The notes: generated by a model not told the origin, from the letters alone. Shown: positions 43,782 to 52,722, counted from the first letter of the stretch. The stretch: 64,000 nucleotides of DNA from Lachnospiraceae bacterium UBA1818 (GCA_904419285.1 CAJFQZ010000004.1:53489-117488); one strand, 5' to 3'. Numbers and translations: made by a program.

Positions 43782-45239
43782 ATGAGCAAGAAAATTAGAA
43801 CAAGATTTGCGCCGAGCCCGACAGGCCGGATGCATGTGGGAAACCTTCGTACAGCACTGTACGCATACCTGATCGCAAAACACGAGGGAGGCGATTTTAT
43901 CCTCCGTGTGGAAGATACAGATCAAGAAAGATTTGTCGAAGGGGCGCTTGATATTATTTACCGGACTCTGGAGAAGACAGGACTCGTCCACGACGAGGGA
44001 CCGGACAAAGACGGAGGATACGGCCCTTATGTACAGAGTGAGAGGAATGCCTCAGGACTGTATCTTAAGTATGCAAAGCAGCTTGTGGAGCAGGGGGACG
44101 CTTACTATTGTTTCTGTGACAAGGAGCGTCTGGAATCTTTAAAGACTTCCGTCTCTGAGGACGGGACAGACATCGTAGTCTATGACAAGCATTGTCTCGG
44201 ACTGAGCAGGGAAGAGGTGGAAGCGAACCTTGCCGCAGGCAAGCCCTGGGTGATCCGCCTCAATGTCCCAAACGAGGGCGAGACTACATTCCACGATGAG
44301 ATCTATGGCGATATCACGGTTCCGAACAGCGAGCTTGACGATATGATCCTGATCAAGTCGGACGGATTTCCTACCTATAATTTTGCTAATGTTGTGGATG
44401 ATCATCTGATGGGGATCACACATGTGGTGAGAGGCAACGAGTATCTGTCATCAGCGCCCAAGTACAACAGGCTTTATGAGGCTTTCGGATGGGAGGTGCC
44501 GGTCTACGTGCACTGTCCATTGATCACGGATGAGAATCATAAGAAGCTGAGCAAGAGATGCGGACACTCTTCCTATGAAGACCTGATCGAACAGGGCTTT
44601 GTTTCCGAGGCGGTCGTTAATTTTGTCGCGCTTCTGGGCTGGTGTCCTCCGGACAACCGGGAGATCTTCTCTCTTGAGGAGCTGGTGGAAGTGTTTGACT
44701 ATCATCATATGAGCAAGTCGCCGGCTGTCTTCGACACGACGAAACTGAAATGGATGAACGGAGAATATCTGAAGGCGATGGATTTCGACCGGTTCTATGA
44801 GCTTGCGGAACCGTATATCCGGGAGGTTGTCACAAAGGACTATGATCTGAAGAAGATCGCGGCACTCGTGAAGACAAGGATCGAGATCCTGCCGGATATC
44901 CGGGAGCAGATCGATTTCTTTGAGGAAGTGCCGGATTATGACACGTCTCTCTACAATCATAAGAAGATGAAGACAGATCCGGAAAAATCGCTGGAGCTGC
45001 TCCGGGAGGTGCTCCCGCTCCTAGAGGCGCAGGAGGACTACAGCAACGATGCTCTGTTTGAGATGCTCAAGGCTTTTGCGGGAGAAAAAGGCTATAAGAT
45101 CGGGTATGTGATGTGGCCGATCCGGACGGCTGTGTCGGGCAAACAGAATACACCGGGCGGCGCCACAGAGCTTATGGAAGTGCTCGGAAGAGAAGAGTCT
45201 GTGAAGCGGATCCGGGCCGGAATCGAAAAACTCAGCTAG
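43782..45239 (+). CDS. gltX: Glutamyl-tRNA synthetase
   Basis: A 485-residue class I synthetase. The HIGH-type motif is [20 protein letters not shown], and the KMSKS-type motif is [15 protein letters not shown]. The C-terminal anticodon-binding domain fits the bacterial form. The Cys/His zinc loop typical of Proteobacteria is replaced by CFCDKERLE. It charges tRNA-Glu, and in clostridia lacking GlnRS it may also misacylate tRNA-Gln for GatCAB. It lies between the sirtuin-like gene and the helicase gene, 12 bp upstream of the latter, and all run in one direction. Confidence 0.97.
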   Translation: MSKKIRTRFAPSPTGRMHVGNLRTALYAYLIAKHEGGDFILRVEDTDQERFVEGALDIIYRTLEKTGLVHDEGPDKDGGYGPYVQSERNASGLYLKYAKQLVEQGDAYYCFCDKERLESLKTSVSEDGTDIVVYDKHCLGLSREEVEANLAAGKPWVIRLNVPNEGETTFHDEIYGDITVPNSELDDMILIKSDGFPTYNFANVVDDHLMGITHVVRGNEYLSSAPKYNRLYEAFGWEVPVYVHCPLITDENHKKLSKRCGHSSYEDLIEQGFVSEAVVNFVALLGWCPPDNREIFSLEELVEVFDYHHMSKSPAVFDTTKLKWMNGEYLKAMDFDRFYELAEPYIREVVTKDYDLKKIAALVKTRIEILPDIREQIDFFEEVPDYDTSLYNHKKMKTDPEKSLELLREVLPLLEAQEDYSNDALFEMLKAFAGEKGYKIGYVMWPIRTAVSGKQNTPGGATELMEVLGREESVKRIRAGIEKLS

Positions 45240-45251
45240 GAAAGGAACGGT

Positions 45252-47084
45252 ATGGGATTTAATCAGGCACAGAAGAAAGCAGTCAGTCATGGGGAAGGTC
45301 CCTGCCTCGTACTTGCGGGTCCCGGTTCGGGGAAGACGCTCACCATTGTGAACAGAATTAAATATCTGATTGAAGAGTATAAAGTAAGGCCAGAAGAAAT
45401 TCTGGTCGTTACTTTTACCCGTTTTGCGGCTGCGGAGATGAAGAGCAGGCTCTGCGCGCTCATGGGGAAGCAGACTCTGCCGGTGACAGTGGGGACTTTT
45501 CACGGCATCTACTATGGGATCCTGAAATGGGCGTACAGGATGGGACAGCAGAATATCCTTTCCGAAGAGGAAAAATATCAGATCCTGCGGTCCGCGGCGG
45601 GAAAGCAGAAGATGGAGGTCTTTGACGAAGAAGACTTTATACAGGACATCGCGGCGGAGATCGGAAAGATCAAGAATAACAGGATCGATCCGGATGAATT
45701 TGTATCAGAAAAGTGCAGTGCGGACGCTTTCCGTGAAATATACAGGGAGTACGAGCGGCAGAGAAAGAAACTCCGAAAGATTGATTTTGACGATATGCTC
45801 GTGCTCTGCTGTGAACTGTTCACATCCCGCCCGGATGTGCTTGCGGCATGGCAGAAAAAGTTCCGCTATATCCTGATCGATGAGTTTCAGGATATTAACA
45901 GGATCCAGTATGATGTGATCCGGATGCTTGCCCTGCCGGAGAACAATCTGTTTGTCGTCGGAGATGATGATCAGGCGATCTACGGCTTCCGGGGAGCGGA
46001 CTCGTCTCTGATGTTCCGTTTCCGTGAGGATTATCCGGAGGCAGCACAGATCCTGCTCGGTACGAACTACCGCTCGACAGCGAATATCGTAAGGAATTCT
46101 CTGAAAGTGATCGAACATAATGAACACCGGTTCCAGAAGGATCTTAAAGCGTCCAGGGATAATGGCGCATGTATCCACGTGCAGGAACTGAAAGATCCGA
46201 ATGAGGAGGCACAGTATATTCTGGATGAGATTGAAAAGAAGGAGCAGGAGGGGACGGCACCTGAGAAGATCGCAGTCCTTTTCCGGATCCATACAGATGC
46301 GCGTCCCGTTGTAGAGGCGCTTCTGGAGAGACATATTTCTTTTCAGATGAAGGAACATCTGCCCAATCTTTATAATCATTTTATCGGGAAGGACATTCAG
46401 GCTTATTTCCGGCTGGCTCTGGGAGAACGGAAACGGCAGGATTTCCTTCAGGTCATGAACCGGCCGAAGCGGTATATCGGGCGGGACAGCCTTTCGGGAA
46501 ATACCGTCTCCTTTGAGGAAATCCGCAAGTTCTACTGTGACAGGGAATGGATGATGGACCGGGTCGATCAGTTTGAGTGGGATGTGAAGATGCTGAAGAA
46601 GATGGCGCCTTATGCTGCCATTCAGTATATTCGGAAACGGATCGGTTATGACGACTTCCTGAAGGACTATGCACTGACGCACAATGTGAATAAGGCAGAT
46701 CTCTTCGATGTCCTCTCTGAGATAGAAGAGGCGGCAAAGCCATATGCCTCCATCGAGGACTGGTTTGTCCATGTCCAGGAATATACGGAGATGCTCCGGC
46801 TGAAAGAACGGCAGAGGAGCCTGAAGCAGGAAGGGGTCAGACTGATGACCATCCATGCCGCAAAGGGGCTGGAATTCGACGCTGTATTCCTCATTGAGGC
46901 GAATGAGGGCAGGATACCGTACAAAAAGGCGAAAACAGAGAAAGAAACAGAGGAGGAGAGAAGGCTCTTCTACGTGGCGATGACGCGGGCAAAAGATCTG
47001 CTGAAGATCTGCTATGTGAAAACAAAAAACGGAAAGGAGGTTTCTCCTTCCCGCTTTGTAGAGGAACTGCTCGAAGAGGATTAG
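45252..47084 (+). CDS. UvrD/PcrA-type ATP-dependent DNA helicase
   Basis: A 610-residue SF1A helicase. Walker A is GPGSGKTLTIVNRI, motif Ia VTFTRFAAAEMKSR, motif II LIDEFQDINRIQ, motif III GDDDQAIYGFRGAD, motif IV TNYRSTANIV, motif V MTIHAAKGLEFDAVF and motif VI VAMTRAKD. It is shorter than PcrA (about 740) because the 2B domain and C-terminal tail are reduced. It unwinds DNA 3'-5', in repair or replication restart. Its stop codon overlaps that of the convergent DUF1292 gene by 4 bp. Confidence 0.93.
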   Translation: MGFNQAQKKAVSHGEGPCLVLAGPGSGKTLTIVNRIKYLIEEYKVRPEEILVVTFTRFAAAEMKSRLCALMGKQTLPVTVGTFHGIYYGILKWAYRMGQQNILSEEEKYQILRSAAGKQKMEVFDEEDFIQDIAAEIGKIKNNRIDPDEFVSEKCSADAFREIYREYERQRKKLRKIDFDDMLVLCCELFTSRPDVLAAWQKKFRYILIDEFQDINRIQYDVIRMLALPENNLFVVGDDDQAIYGFRGADSSLMFRFREDYPEAAQILLGTNYRSTANIVRNSLKVIEHNEHRFQKDLKASRDNGACIHVQELKDPNEEAQYILDEIEKKEQEGTAPEKIAVLFRIHTDARPVVEALLERHISFQMKEHLPNLYNHFIGKDIQAYFRLALGERKRQDFLQVMNRPKRYIGRDSLSGNTVSFEEIRKFYCDREWMMDRVDQFEWDVKMLKKMAPYAAIQYIRKRIGYDDFLKDYALTHNVNKADLFDVLSEIEEAAKPYASIEDWFVHVQEYTEMLRLKERQRSLKQEGVRLMTIHAAKGLEFDAVFLIEANEGRIPYKKAKTEKETEEERRLFYVAMTRAKDLLKICYVKTKNGKEVSPSRFVEELLEED

Positions 47085-47386
47085 TCAAGCTCATCCAGAT
47101 CGATGTCCCCGAAATCCTGCTCTTCCATCCAGTCATTGAATGCATTCGAGGCAAGCTCGAACTCAGCGTCATCCAGGATGTTTTCAAGACCCGGTTCCTC
47201 CTCCTCGCCATTGTCGATATAACGGTACAGATAGACCTGGCTGTCCTCGTCATCACCGTTCTCATCAAGAGGGAGAAGCGCGATGTAATCCCGGCTGTCC
47301 GCCTCAAAAATGCCAAGTACTGCGCATTCAAGTTCTTCATCGTTGTCCAGTGTCAGTGTGACAGTGATCGATTCGTTTTCATTCAT
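47081..47386 (-). CDS. DUF1292 family protein
   Basis: A 101-residue, very acidic protein on the minus strand: ESITVTLTLDNDEELECAVL, then YIALLPLDENGDDEDSQVYLY, a pattern of the DUF1292 (YrzB-like) family, followed by about 40 helical residues with an Asp/Glu-rich tail. The ATG at 47386 has AAAAGGAG about 8 bp upstream. The family is widespread in Firmicutes and functionally unknown. It is convergent to the helicase gene, overlapping it by 4 bp, with no terminator between the two. Confidence 0.88.
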   Translation of the reverse strand: MNENESITVTLTLDNDEELECAVLGIFEADSRDYIALLPLDENGDDEDSQVYLYRYIDNGEEEEPGLENILDDAEFELASNAFNDWMEEQDFGDIDLDELD

Positions 47387-47494
47387 TGATCTTTCTCCTT
47401 TTAATTGAAGTAATGGGGTTACCGGAGGCTGTGTTCTCCTGTATTCTGATGTTAACAAAAAGGACTGAAAAAAGCAACCCCGGAAGCGTTTCTA

Positions 47495-47522
47495 TTGACA
47501 TTCCTTTGAAACCGGGTAGAAT
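47495..47522 (+). promoter_or_regulatory. Promoter of the binding-protein/GlgX-like operon
   Basis: TTGACA at 47495-47500, 16-bp spacer, TAGAAT at 47517-47522, about 53 bp before the ATG at 47575. Confidence 0.7.
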
Positions 47523-47574
47523 GTAAAGTGGTTGAAAATGTTTATGGAAAATAAAAAATGAGAAGGAGTATCAG

Positions 47575-48570
47575 ATGAAAAAAAGAGTGTTGCTGCTTTT
47601 TCTGACGGCAGCCTGCGCCGCGTCGATGTTATCCGGATGCAAGAAAAATGTGGGTACGCCGGAGGATAACGCGGTAGTGGAGGAACCGGAGGGAGAAGAG
47701 AATGAGGAGGAGAGCGGTCGTCTCTTTGGATACAGCTGCATTGATCTGTCCAATCCTTTTTATGAGACGCTCGGAGAGTCGATCCAGACATCGCTGGAAG
47801 AGCAGGGCGACCGGCTGATGACCAAAGATCCGAAAGCAGATTCGGACACCCAGATCGCGCAGATACAGGAGATGATCGATGAAGGCGTGGACGCTGTATT
47901 TCTCTGTCCGGCAGACTGGGAAGAGATAACTCCCGCTCTGGAAGCTCTTGACCAGGCGGATATCCCTGTCATTAATCTCGATACAGAAGTAAAAGAGATG
48001 GATTATATCGATGCATTTGTGGGATCCGACAACCGGAACGCAGGATATGTCTGCGGCCAGGATCTGGCTGAGAATAAGCCGGACGGAGGCAGGATCGTGA
48101 TCGTGGAAAGCCCTTCGGTCAACTCTGTAAACGAGAGGATCACCGGTTTTGAGGAAGCCATTGCCAACAAAGGCTTTGAGGTCGTACAGCGGATCGATGC
48201 GGGAGATGATGCGGGAGAGGTCAAGGCGGCCATGTCAGAGCTGCTGAAGAGCGGAGAGCAGATCGATGCGGTCATGTGTGGAAACGACCGGATGGCGGAG
48301 CAGGTGCTGCAGGCACTCAGTGAGGCCGGTGACAGAAAACCGCTGGTGTACAGTGTAGACGGATCTCCGGTGACCAAGTCTGCGCTGGCTGATCCCGACA
48401 GCCCGATGCAGGGAGTGGGAGCGCAGTCCCCGATCAATATGGGGAAAACTGCTGTAAAAGTGGCTTCCGCCGTACTGGAGGGCGGCGCTTTTTCAAAAGA
48501 GACCTATGAGGAGACATTCTTTATCGGTCGGGACAATGTTGAGATGTACGGAACAGACGGCTGGCAGTAG
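47575..48570 (+). CDS. Orphan sugar-type substrate-binding lipoprotein
   Basis: A 331-residue periplasmic-binding-protein (type 1, ribose/galactose class) lipoprotein. The signal peptide ends in lipobox SMLSGCKK (Cys at about residue 22). An acidic Glu-rich linker (about residues 32-46) is followed by the fold: YSCIDLSNPFYETLGESIQ, DEGVDAVFLCPAD, FVGSDNRNAGYVCGQDL and VMCGNDRMAEQVL. No permease or ATPase gene is adjacent, so it may feed a transporter encoded elsewhere or a sensor kinase. The GlgX-like gene starts 14 bp downstream. Confidence 0.87.
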   Translation: MKKRVLLLFLTAACAASMLSGCKKNVGTPEDNAVVEEPEGEENEEESGRLFGYSCIDLSNPFYETLGESIQTSLEEQGDRLMTKDPKADSDTQIAQIQEMIDEGVDAVFLCPADWEEITPALEALDQADIPVINLDTEVKEMDYIDAFVGSDNRNAGYVCGQDLAENKPDGGRIVIVESPSVNSVNERITGFEEAIANKGFEVVQRIDAGDDAGEVKAAMSELLKSGEQIDAVMCGNDRMAEQVLQALSEAGDRKPLVYSVDGSPVTKSALADPDSPMQGVGAQSPINMGKTAVKVASAVLEGGAFSKETYEETFFIGRDNVEMYGTDGWQ

Positions 48571-48584
48571 GAAAGGAAAAGTAT

Positions 48585-50342
48585 ATGAAAAAAGCGAAGG
48601 GAAGTCCGCAGCCTTTTGGGGCGGTCGTAAGAGGGAACAGGGTGAATTTTGCAGTGCAGGTACCGCAGGGAAAGTCGTGTGAGCTTCTGCTGTACAGAGC
48701 AGGCAGGACTTCACCGGAACAGTGCTTTGAGATGCCGGAAGAGGAAGGAATAGGAGAAGTAAGATTTCTTGCAGTCGAGGATATTGATGCTGATAAATAT
48801 GAATATAATTACAGGATCGGCAGAAAGATCTGTGTAGATCCCTACGTGCGGGAAGTGGCCGGAAAGGAACACTTCGGCCAGAAGAAGGATGTTCAGAAAC
48901 ATCAGGTGCGCGGAAAACTTGTCTCACCGGAATATGACTGGGAAGGCGATACACGGCTCCATCTTCCGTGGAATGAGGTGGTGGCATACAGTCTTCATGT
49001 CAGGGGATTTACAAAGCACACCTCTTCAAAAGCCGCGCACAAGGGAACTTTTCAGGGAGTGATCGAGAAGATCCCGTATCTGAAGGAACTTGGCGTCAAT
49101 CAGATCCAGTGCATGCCGGTCTATGAATTTGAGGAGTGCGACAGCGGCCATATAAATTACTGGGGATACGGCGCCGGATTTTATTTTGCGCCCAAAGAAT
49201 CCTATGCGGCGGGAAAGAATGCCTCTGCTGAGCTGAAGGATATGGTAAGGGCATGCCATGCTGAGAAGATCGAGGTGGTGCTGGAAATGCCATTCCAGGC
49301 CGGGATCTCCGTGCAGACAGCGCTTGAATGCCTGAGGTTTTATATGCTGGAGTATCATATCGACGGATTTGTGGTGAATCCATATATCATCCCCTGGGAC
49401 ATTGTCAGCAGTGACCCGTTCTTGAAAGATATAAAGATCATGCGGAAAGACGACGGTTTCCAGAACGTTATGAGGCGTTTCCTGAAAGGAGACGAAAATA
49501 TGGTCAATGATGTCATCTGGGCGCTGAAGCACAATTCTTCCGCTGACGGAAAATGCAATTATATCACGGGACATACAGGATTTACCCTGTGGGATCTGGT
49601 CTCCTATGACGGAAAACACAATGAGGCGAACGGTGAGAGGAACACTGACGGTCCGGACTACAATTACAGCTGGAACTGCGGGGCGGAGGGACCGAGCAGG
49701 AAGAAGGCGGTCATGGCACTTCGGAAAAACCAGGTGCGGAATGCATTTTACCTTCTTCTCACGGCCCAGGGGACTCCCTGCCTGCTCGCAGGAGATGAAT
49801 TCTATAATACCCAGAAGGGAAACAACAATGTCTACTGTCAGGACAATGAGACGGCATGGGTCAACTGGAGCAGACTGAAGACAGATGATTCGCTGTTCAG
49901 ATATGTGAAGGCTCTGATCGCGTTCAGAAAGGCGCACGCATGCCTCCACCGCAGAGAAGAACTCAACGGAATGGACAGGACAGCGTGCGGCATGCCGGAT
50001 GTCTCCTATCACGGGGAAAATGCATGGAAAGTCAAGGCTGAGGTTGCGAGCCGCCAGCTCGGCGTGCTCTATGCAGGTGTGGAGCCGGGGGACGAGCCCT
50101 GCTTCGCAGCCTACAATATGCACTGGCTCCCTCACGAATATGCGCTTCCGTCTCCCGGGAAAGGAAAGATGTGGTATCTGGCGGCTGATACGGAGAGGGG
50201 CGTGCTTGAGAAGCCGGAGCTTCTCGTTGAGCAGAAGAGCATAGAATTAAAAGAGAGGAGCATTGCGCTTCTGGTAGGCAGAGAGAAGGCAGAGGAAAAG
50301 AATGAAAGCAGTAAAACATTTCTGCACAATCACGAAACATAA
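48585..50342 (+). CDS. GlgX/isoamylase homologue with all three catalytic acids replaced
   Basis: A 585-residue GH13 protein with an N-terminal CBM48-like domain (residues about 8-110) and a TIM barrel. Substrate-binding stretches are well conserved: DLVSYDGKHNEANGE, SWNCGAEGP, LLAGDEFYNTQKGNNNVYCQ. The catalytic positions are not: the nucleophile strand GFRFD reads GFVVN (Asn265), the acid/base strand IAEPWD reads IMRKDD (Arg287), and the HDG transition-state Asp is Thr331 in GHTG. The NHT loop is also lost (VVLEMPFQ). It cannot be a normal debranching enzyme; a glycan-binding or regulatory role is inferred. No signal peptide. It overlaps the next gene by 41 bp. Confidence 0.85.
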   Translation: MKKAKGSPQPFGAVVRGNRVNFAVQVPQGKSCELLLYRAGRTSPEQCFEMPEEEGIGEVRFLAVEDIDADKYEYNYRIGRKICVDPYVREVAGKEHFGQKKDVQKHQVRGKLVSPEYDWEGDTRLHLPWNEVVAYSLHVRGFTKHTSSKAAHKGTFQGVIEKIPYLKELGVNQIQCMPVYEFEECDSGHINYWGYGAGFYFAPKESYAAGKNASAELKDMVRACHAEKIEVVLEMPFQAGISVQTALECLRFYMLEYHIDGFVVNPYIIPWDIVSSDPFLKDIKIMRKDDGFQNVMRRFLKGDENMVNDVIWALKHNSSADGKCNYITGHTGFTLWDLVSYDGKHNEANGERNTDGPDYNYSWNCGAEGPSRKKAVMALRKNQVRNAFYLLLTAQGTPCLLAGDEFYNTQKGNNNVYCQDNETAWVNWSRLKTDDSLFRYVKALIAFRKAHACLHRREELNGMDRTACGMPDVSYHGENAWKVKAEVASRQLGVLYAGVEPGDEPCFAAYNMHWLPHEYALPSPGKGKMWYLAADTERGVLEKPELLVEQKSIELKERSIALLVGREKAEEKNESSKTFLHNHET

Positions 50343-50847
50343 GATCCTGGTCATGAAGGAGTGCTTCCGGGTCGGACTGTACAGACAGGGGCTCCTCCAT
50401 GACCTGTCAAAATACAGCTGGACAGAGTTCCGCGTGGGCTGCAGATATTATCAGGGAACAAGAAGCCCGAATAATGCGGAACGGGAAGACCGGGGGTATT
50501 CATCTGCATGGCTTCACCACAAAGGCAGGAATAAGCATCATTATGAATACTGGCTGGATTACAGTCTGGACGGAAGCGGGACATTGACCGGGATGAAAAT
50601 GCCGGTCAGATATGTTGCAGAGATGTTCCTGGACCGGATCGCAGCAAGTAAGGTCTATAAAGGGGCGTCTTATAAGGACAGCGACCCGCTGGACTATTAC
50701 AGGAACGGGAAGGCAGCCGGGCTGATGCATCCTGAAACCAGGGAACTTCTGGAAAAGCTTCTCCTCATGCTTGCAGAAGAAGGGGAAGAGAAAACATACC
50801 GTTATATAAGGGAAGTAGTCCTGGGAAAAAAGCAGCCGGACCTCTGA
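50302..50847 (+). CDS. DUF5662 family protein
   Basis: A 181-residue cytoplasmic protein with many conserved histidines: ITKHKILVMKECFRVGLYRQ, LLHDLSKYSW and WLHHKGRNKHHYEYW, which together look like a metal-binding helical site related to HD-type phosphohydrolases. I associate this pattern with DUF5662. It starts 41 bp inside the end of the GlgX-like gene, in another frame, with GAGGAAAAG before the ATG, so the two are translationally coupled. A strong terminator follows. No substrate is known. Confidence 0.8.
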   Translation: MKAVKHFCTITKHKILVMKECFRVGLYRQGLLHDLSKYSWTEFRVGCRYYQGTRSPNNAEREDRGYSSAWLHHKGRNKHHYEYWLDYSLDGSGTLTGMKMPVRYVAEMFLDRIAASKVYKGASYKDSDPLDYYRNGKAAGLMHPETRELLEKLLLMLAEEGEEKTYRYIREVVLGKKQPDL

Positions 50848-50863
50848 AAGAATCAGAATGCAG

Positions 50864-50907
50864 GAACAGGCAGGAAGAGATTGAAAGTCTTCCTGCCTGT
50901 TCTTTAT
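50864..50907. terminator. Bidirectional terminator between the DUF5662 gene and luxS
   Basis: A 14-bp perfect stem (50864-50877 with 50889-50902) and an 11-nt loop, followed by TTTAT on the plus strand. It lies between two convergent genes and can serve both. Confidence 0.85.
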
Positions 50908-50967
50908 GCCCCGGCATTCTTTTCCGGGAATGTTTCTTCGAAAATCGTTCTTGTCCAGAAAACGTTC

Positions 50968-51453
50968 TTATTCGGGATATACAAGCCGTTCTTCGGTGAT
51001 GTCTGTGAGGACTTCCCTGAGATAACGGGCAGCGAGCCAGCGCGCCATCGGCAGGTTCATGTCGAGATAGTTCCCGCAGTCCTTCGGGGATGCGCCGGGG
51101 ATCTCACCCTCATAGCCGGCGATGAACTCGAACATCTCTTTCATCAGCGGAACGATATCAGCGGAAGTATAATCTCCGGCCAGCAGCAGATAGAATCCGG
51201 TGCGGCATCCCATGGGGCCGAAGTAGAGCACCTTATCGGAGAAAGTCTCATGGTTTCGGAGAAATGTAGCTCCCAGATGCTCGATCGTGTGGACTTCCGC
51301 CGTATTCATGACAGGTTCGTCATTCGGGCTTGTCATGCGGATGTCGAAGGTGGTGATGACAGTATCTCCTGCCATATCTTTGCGCGAAACATAGAGTCCG
51401 GGAACAAGCCGGATATGATCGATCGTGAAACTTGTGATTTTTTTCATTTCCAT
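50968..51453 (-). CDS. luxS: S-ribosylhomocysteine lyase
   Basis: A 161-residue LuxS on the minus strand. The zinc site is HTIEHLGATFLRNH (HxxEH) plus the Cys of KDCGNYLDM; FGPMGCRTGFYLL carries the catalytic Cys. It converts S-ribosylhomocysteine to homocysteine and the AI-2 precursor DPD in the activated methyl cycle. A second ATG two codons later is an alternative start. No pfs or metE-type gene is nearby. Its promoter (51615-51644) implies a leader of about 155 nt. Confidence 0.97.
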   Translation of the reverse strand: MEMKKITSFTIDHIRLVPGLYVSRKDMAGDTVITTFDIRMTSPNDEPVMNTAEVHTIEHLGATFLRNHETFSDKVLYFGPMGCRTGFYLLLAGDYTSADIVPLMKEMFEFIAGYEGEIPGASPKDCGNYLDMNLPMARWLAARYLREVLTDITEERLVYPE

Positions 51454-51614
51454 AACAGTCAGTCCTTTCTTTTTCCTGCCGCCGGTTCTGCGCGCGGCAG
51501 AGAAGCAATCTGTGTTTTTGCGGGCACTGGAGAATGTTTCAGCAGAAAGTGAGAAGTATTTCCGCAGGTGGTTTCCTGTCCCGTCCGGTTCAGCAATGTG
51601 CGCTTCCGCTTTCC

Positions 51615-51644
51615 ATTATAGCCTTTTCTCCCGAGGCTTGGCAA
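51615..51644 (-). promoter_or_regulatory. Promoter of luxS
   Basis: Read on the minus strand: TTGCCA (51644-51639), 18-bp spacer, perfect TATAAT (51620-51615). The transcript would begin near 51608, leaving about 155 nt of untranslated leader. Confidence 0.65.
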
Positions 51645-51765
51645 GAGCCGGCGATATTTTCCCGGCTGGGATACAGAGGTATTGCTCTGAGTGAGATACG
51701 GGGATGGGTTCCGGAGCGGGACGCATTCCGGACTACAGCCCGGGAGAAATCTGTGGCGTGTGCGA

Positions 51766-51794
51766 TTGACGCGGGAGAGAAAAGCAACTATACT
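51766..51794 (+). promoter_or_regulatory. Promoter of the histidine phosphatase gene
   Basis: TTGACG at 51766-51771, 17-bp spacer, TATACT at 51789-51794, about 49 bp before the ATG. Confidence 0.65.
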
Positions 51795-51842
51795 GTAAGG
51801 CTGTAGGAGAAAATAAAACAGGAGCGGAAGGAGAACTGCGCT

Positions 51843-52487
51843 ATGATGCTATATATTGTGAGACACGGAGAGACTGACTGGAACAGGATGAAGAAGGTAC
51901 AGGGGCATACCGATATCCCGCTGAATGACTATGGCCGTCATCTCGCAGAAGAGACTGCGGAGGGAATGAAGGAGATCAGGCTTGACCTGGGATTTACCAG
52001 CCCTCTGAAGCGCGCCAGGGAGACAGCGGAGATCATCCTTGCAGGAAGAAATATCCCGCTGATCGATGAAGAGCGGATCAAAGAGATCGGTTTCGGGCGG
52101 TATGAGGGAATGTTCAGCGGAGGAGAAAACCGGGATCCGGAGAGCGATGCGTTCAACCGCTTTTTCTCGGATACCGGAAATTACATTCCACCGGAAGACG
52201 CCGAGACTGTTCCGGAACTCTACGAGAGGACAGGTGCATTTCTTAAAGAGCTGTGCGCCAGGGAAGATCTTGCAGGAAAGAATATCCTGGTTTCCACTCA
52301 CGGAGCCGCTATGACTGCCCTCCTGAACCGGATCAAAGGAAATCTGTCCGTGGCCCATTTCTGGAAAGATGAGGTGCCGCCGAACTGCTCTGTGACCATG
52401 GTGGAAGTCAGAGACGGAAAGCCCAGGATCATAAAAGAGGGAGTTATTTTCTACAAAGAGAAGGTACGGAGATGGAAGGCGGTATAA
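51843..52487 (+). CDS. Histidine phosphatase family protein
   Basis: A 214-residue phosphoglycerate-mutase-like enzyme. The catalytic motif is YIVRHGETDWNRMKKVQGH with the phosphohistidine, then TSPLKRARETAEIIL, GFGRYEGMFSGGE, and the second His in VSTHGAAMTALLNR. It could be a phosphatase of small metabolites (alpha-ribazole or phosphosugar type) or a mutase; phosphatase is more likely from the length. AAGGAG lies 9 bp before the first of two adjacent ATGs. Its stop codon TAA is the first three bases of the repeat element that follows. Confidence 0.92.
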   Translation: MMLYIVRHGETDWNRMKKVQGHTDIPLNDYGRHLAEETAEGMKEIRLDLGFTSPLKRARETAEIILAGRNIPLIDEERIKEIGFGRYEGMFSGGENRDPESDAFNRFFSDTGNYIPPEDAETVPELYERTGAFLKELCAREDLAGKNILVSTHGAAMTALLNRIKGNLSVAHFWKDEVPPNCSVTMVEVRDGKPRIIKEGVIFYKEKVRRWKAV

Positions 52488-52722
52488 ATTCGGGCTTGGC
52501 GGGCAGGTTTCTGATCCGACTCACATCCGAAACCGGCAGGCGTGAGTATGCCGAAGTCATATTCTGTGATGAGGGGGCGGGGGATTCAGGCTCCGTTCCG
52601 AAGAATAAGAAAAACTAAAAGCTTCGAAAGATGGCTAAAAGCAATCCGAAAAACAGCACAACTCGCTGGCGCTCAGACAATACTGTTTTTCGGATAAAAC
52701 TTACCTTACAAACCCGGATTTA
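52485..52722. repeat. Inverted-repeat element, copy A, sharing stop codons with both neighbours
   Basis: The 238-bp element starts TAAATTCGGG and its right end, read on the minus strand, starts TAAATCCGGG: imperfect terminal inverted repeats of about 30 bp. The first TAA is the stop of the histidine phosphatase and the other the stop of the convergent ABC-F gene. Inside, 52644-52656 and 52683-52695 form a 13-bp perfect hairpin with CTCGCTGGCGCTCAGAC in the loop. Blocks CATCCGAAA (52524) and TTCAGGCTCC (52585) recur at matching offsets in copy B at 63887. It has no coding capacity. It probably serves as a bidirectional terminator; REP- or MITE-like origin is inferred. Confidence 0.75.

Larger units (their letters stand above)
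51454..51842. other. 389-bp divergent intergenic region luxS / histidine phosphatase
   Basis: It holds two back-to-back promoters (51615-51644 minus, 51766-51794 plus). The luxS leader has a hairpin CTGCCG/CGGCAG close to the luxS ribosome site (on plus-strand bases about 51475-51500). I see no gene, no known riboswitch core and no repeat here; overlapping open frames lack ribosome sites. Confidence 0.6.

Noticed and set aside
49026-50135. A 369-codon open frame on the minus strand
   Set aside because: Antisense to the GlgX-like gene, whose conserved motifs prove the plus-strand frame; no ribosome site.
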